A DNA stretch of 6,024 nucleotides from Weeksellaceae bacterium. GTDB taxonomy: Bacteria > Bacteroidota > Bacteroidia > Flavobacteriales > Weeksellaceae. The DNA is taken from contig JAQVDG010000139.1 in the NCBI GenBank assembly GCA_028698395.1, forward strand, positions 1-6,024. The letters are read 5' to 3'. Shown one piece after another: positions 5,251-6,024 of the stretch (position 1 is its first letter; each line of letters begins with the position of its first letter). Below the pieces are notes generated by a model that was not told the origin of the DNA, ran no database searches, and worked only from the letters and a program-made list of their open reading frames with translations. The position numbers and the translations under genes were made by a program.

Positions 5251-5376
5251 CGGGTAGTGTAGCATTAGTGGCGGATTGCGGGCGAATCTCCTTTCAAGCC
5301 GATAGATGGTTGATGCGGGAAACGAACCTTGCGGAACGTGCTTCAACCGCCATTAATGCTACACAATGTTGTGTGG
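5243..5376. repeat. Long imperfect hairpin, attC-like element E1
   Basis: Arms 5257-5274 and 5347-5364 pair at all 18 positions, one being a G-T wobble (5268-5353). The stem then continues as TTG/CAA (5276-5278 with 5344-5346) past a single unpaired A at 5275, like the extrahelical bases of attC sites. Outside, GGGTA against AAT forms an asymmetric loop before the outer AAC/GTT pair (5249-5251 with 5368-5370). The terminal loop is 65 bases. TAGTGGCRGATTGCG (5266-5280) recurs in E3 at 3992-4006 with one difference (R). The element lies between the GIY-YIG gene and the 208-residue lipoprotein gene. Confidence 0.72.
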
Positions 5377-5386
5377 CGCTTTTTTT
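5357..5386 (+). terminator. Terminator-like hairpin with T-run at the edge of E1
   Basis: On the plus strand TGCTACACA (5357-5365) pairs with TGTGTGGCG (5370-5378) around ATGT, nine pairs including two wobbles, and is followed by seven T residues (5380-5386). It has the form of an intrinsic terminator for plus-strand transcription, yet no plus-strand gene precedes it. Its stem competes with the main E1 stem. It may simply block antisense transcription into the GIY-YIG gene, or be fortuitous. Confidence 0.35.
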
Positions 5387-5392
5387 ATTAAT

Positions 5393-5881
5393 CTAATTAT
5401 AATTTCCAGTCCCGTTTAATAAAGCGATTTCAGTCTTCACATTCTGAATGAGAAATTCTTCAATTGCGGATGAGAAAATATTCATTCCTGCCGATTCAAG
5501 GTCTAATCCTAATACATATTCCAAGTAATGTATATTCCCACTTAAATCATTCATTGTGTAATTTTCGTTGTTACTATCCTTCTTTAAGTGTGCATAAAGT
5601 CTTCTCCCAATTGTAGATGAAAAGGACGCTTTTCCAATATACATTGCTCTGCGAGATTTGTCTTTAGAATCATATCCAAAAATGAAATAAATCCCTCTTT
5701 TCTCTGCATTTGGAAATTTCAAATCAAGCCAAGATATTTCTGTCAGTTTAGTAAAGTAGCTGTTATCATGAATTTTATCTAAATCAATCTTCGGTAATTG
5801 TCTTGTTGGAATAAGAAATTCATTAAATTTTGAGATGCTATTATTCACGATTTCAATCATGTTTATATATTCTGCATTCAT
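5393..5881 (-). CDS. GIY-YIG domain protein, stand-alone
   Basis: 162 residues from ATG at 5879-5881 to TAG at 5393-5395; a second ATG at codon 8 (5858-5860) with an A-rich leader is an equally possible start. GIY-YIG domains are small metal-dependent endonuclease folds. Here GIYFIF (residues 63-68) and MYIGKA (80-85) form the two name-giving strands with a 15-residue gap, longer than the usual ten or so. They are followed by IGRRLYAHL (91-99) with the conserved Arg and a His, then IEEFLIQ (140-146) with the candidate metal-binding Glu141 or Glu142, and a closing LLNGTGNYN with Asn156. All expected positions are filled, so nuclease activity is plausible. No further DNA-binding domain is attached, unlike UvrC or homing enzymes; residues 1-60 are unrecognised. 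The gene is first in the minus-strand series, under a good promoter, and element E1 follows it. Biological role unknown. Confidence 0.8.
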   Translation of the reverse strand: MNAEYINMIEIVNNSISKFNEFLIPTRQLPKIDLDKIHDNSYFTKLTEISWLDLKFPNAEKRGIYFIFGYDSKDKSRRAMYIGKASFSSTIGRRLYAHLKKDSNNENYTMNDLSGNIHYLEYVLGLDLESAGMNIFSSAIEEFLIQNVKTEIALLNGTGNYN

Positions 5882-5902
5882 ATTCTAAAAGTTAGTGTTA
5901 AG

Positions 5903-5930
5903 TGTCCCCTTTTATTAGGACAGTTTTTTT
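5903..5930 (+). terminator. Weak hairpin plus T-run (plus-strand sense), low confidence
   Basis: TGTCC (5903-5907) and GGACA (5918-5922) pair around a 10-base loop, followed by G and seven T residues (5924-5930). As with the signal at 5357-5386, it faces the plus strand, where no gene is seen. It also falls within the presumed leader of the GIY-YIG gene and might act there instead. Confidence 0.25.
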
Positions 5931-5965
5931 AATTTGTTAATATTTTATTTTTCAAAGAACTTAAA

Positions 5966-5989
5966 TCTTTAACTTTGCAAAGTTAAAGA
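5966..5989. repeat. Perfect 24-bp palindrome over the promoter of the GIY-YIG gene
   Basis: TCTTTAACTTTG (5966-5977) is followed directly by its reverse complement (5978-5989). It places a TAACTTTG box, a match to TAnnTTTG, on both strands. It may be an operator, or the core of a divergent promoter; no -33 TTG lies at the right distance for the plus direction. Confidence 0.6.
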
Positions 5990-6007
5990 ATTTTTTGAAA
6001 CTTTCAA
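5978..6007 (-). promoter_or_regulatory. Bacteroidota-type promoter of the GIY-YIG gene
   Basis: On the minus strand TTG (plus 6005-6007) stands 19 bases before TAACTTTG (plus 5978-5985), matching the Bacteroidota -33 TTG and -7 TAnnTTTG arrangement at normal spacing. Transcription would begin near 5970-5973, leaving a leader of about 90 bases. It is the best promoter in the window and could also supply the two lipoprotein genes downstream. Confidence 0.65.
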
Positions 6008-6024
6008 GTGTTTTACACAATTTT

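Noticed and set aside
5224..5346. Upstream extension of the 208-residue lipoprotein to an ATG at 5346
   Set aside because: The extra 41 codons are a translation of hairpin E1 and would place a basic, non-secretory stretch before a textbook lipoprotein signal peptide.

Overview
The window looks like chromosomal DNA of a Bacteroidota bacterium. Promoter-like sites match the TAnnTTTG -7 box of that phylum, start codons are preceded by A-rich leaders rather than Shine-Dalgarno sequences, and the protein families (class II Fic, AAA/DUF4143 ATPase, TonB-C-domain lipoprotein) are all common there. Species cannot be named from the sequence.

Layout. 1-987 (+) is the 3' end of purL, a core purine-synthesis gene, with a complete glutamine amidotransferase domain. 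988-1313 has no gene: it holds arrays of 7-bp repeats in both orientations and a perfect 28-bp palindrome. From 1314 onward every gene is on the minus strand, and the DNA is visibly richer in A+T and accessory in character: a Fic-family adenylyltransferase (1314-2399), an AAA ATPase with a DUF4143-type C-terminus (2647-3834), a small lipoprotein with a TonB C-terminal domain (4109-4546), a lipoprotein of unknown function with a possible cysteine-less thioredoxin-like end (4597-5223), and a free-standing GIY-YIG domain protein (5393-5881). The last has a well-formed promoter at 5978-6007.

The most interesting structure lies between the genes of the right half. Four related intergenic elements (2613-2635, 3968-4103, 4565-4586, 5243-5376) separate them. 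Two are long imperfect hairpins built alike: an outer AAC/GTT pair, a short asymmetric internal loop, an 18-bp stem and a large variable terminal loop. Their stems differ by compensating changes. Each gene between two elements is bounded by termini complementary to each other but different from those of the next gene (GTTATGGGC/GCCCATAAC; GTTACCTGC/GCAGGTAAC; GTTAGGTGC/GTACTTAAC). This is the pattern of integron gene cassettes and attC sites: one gene per unit, all genes in one orientation, element after the gene, and the template strand of the genes folding better. No integrase is visible, so I call it an attC-like cassette array as a hypothesis, not an integron.

How the genes work together: no shared pathway is evident. 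The GIY-YIG promoter may drive the two lipoprotein genes, which have no promoter I can see. The ATPase and fic genes have their own candidate promoters, each accompanied by short direct repeats that could be operators. fic is also bracketed by a 16-bp direct repeat, suggesting it arrived separately.
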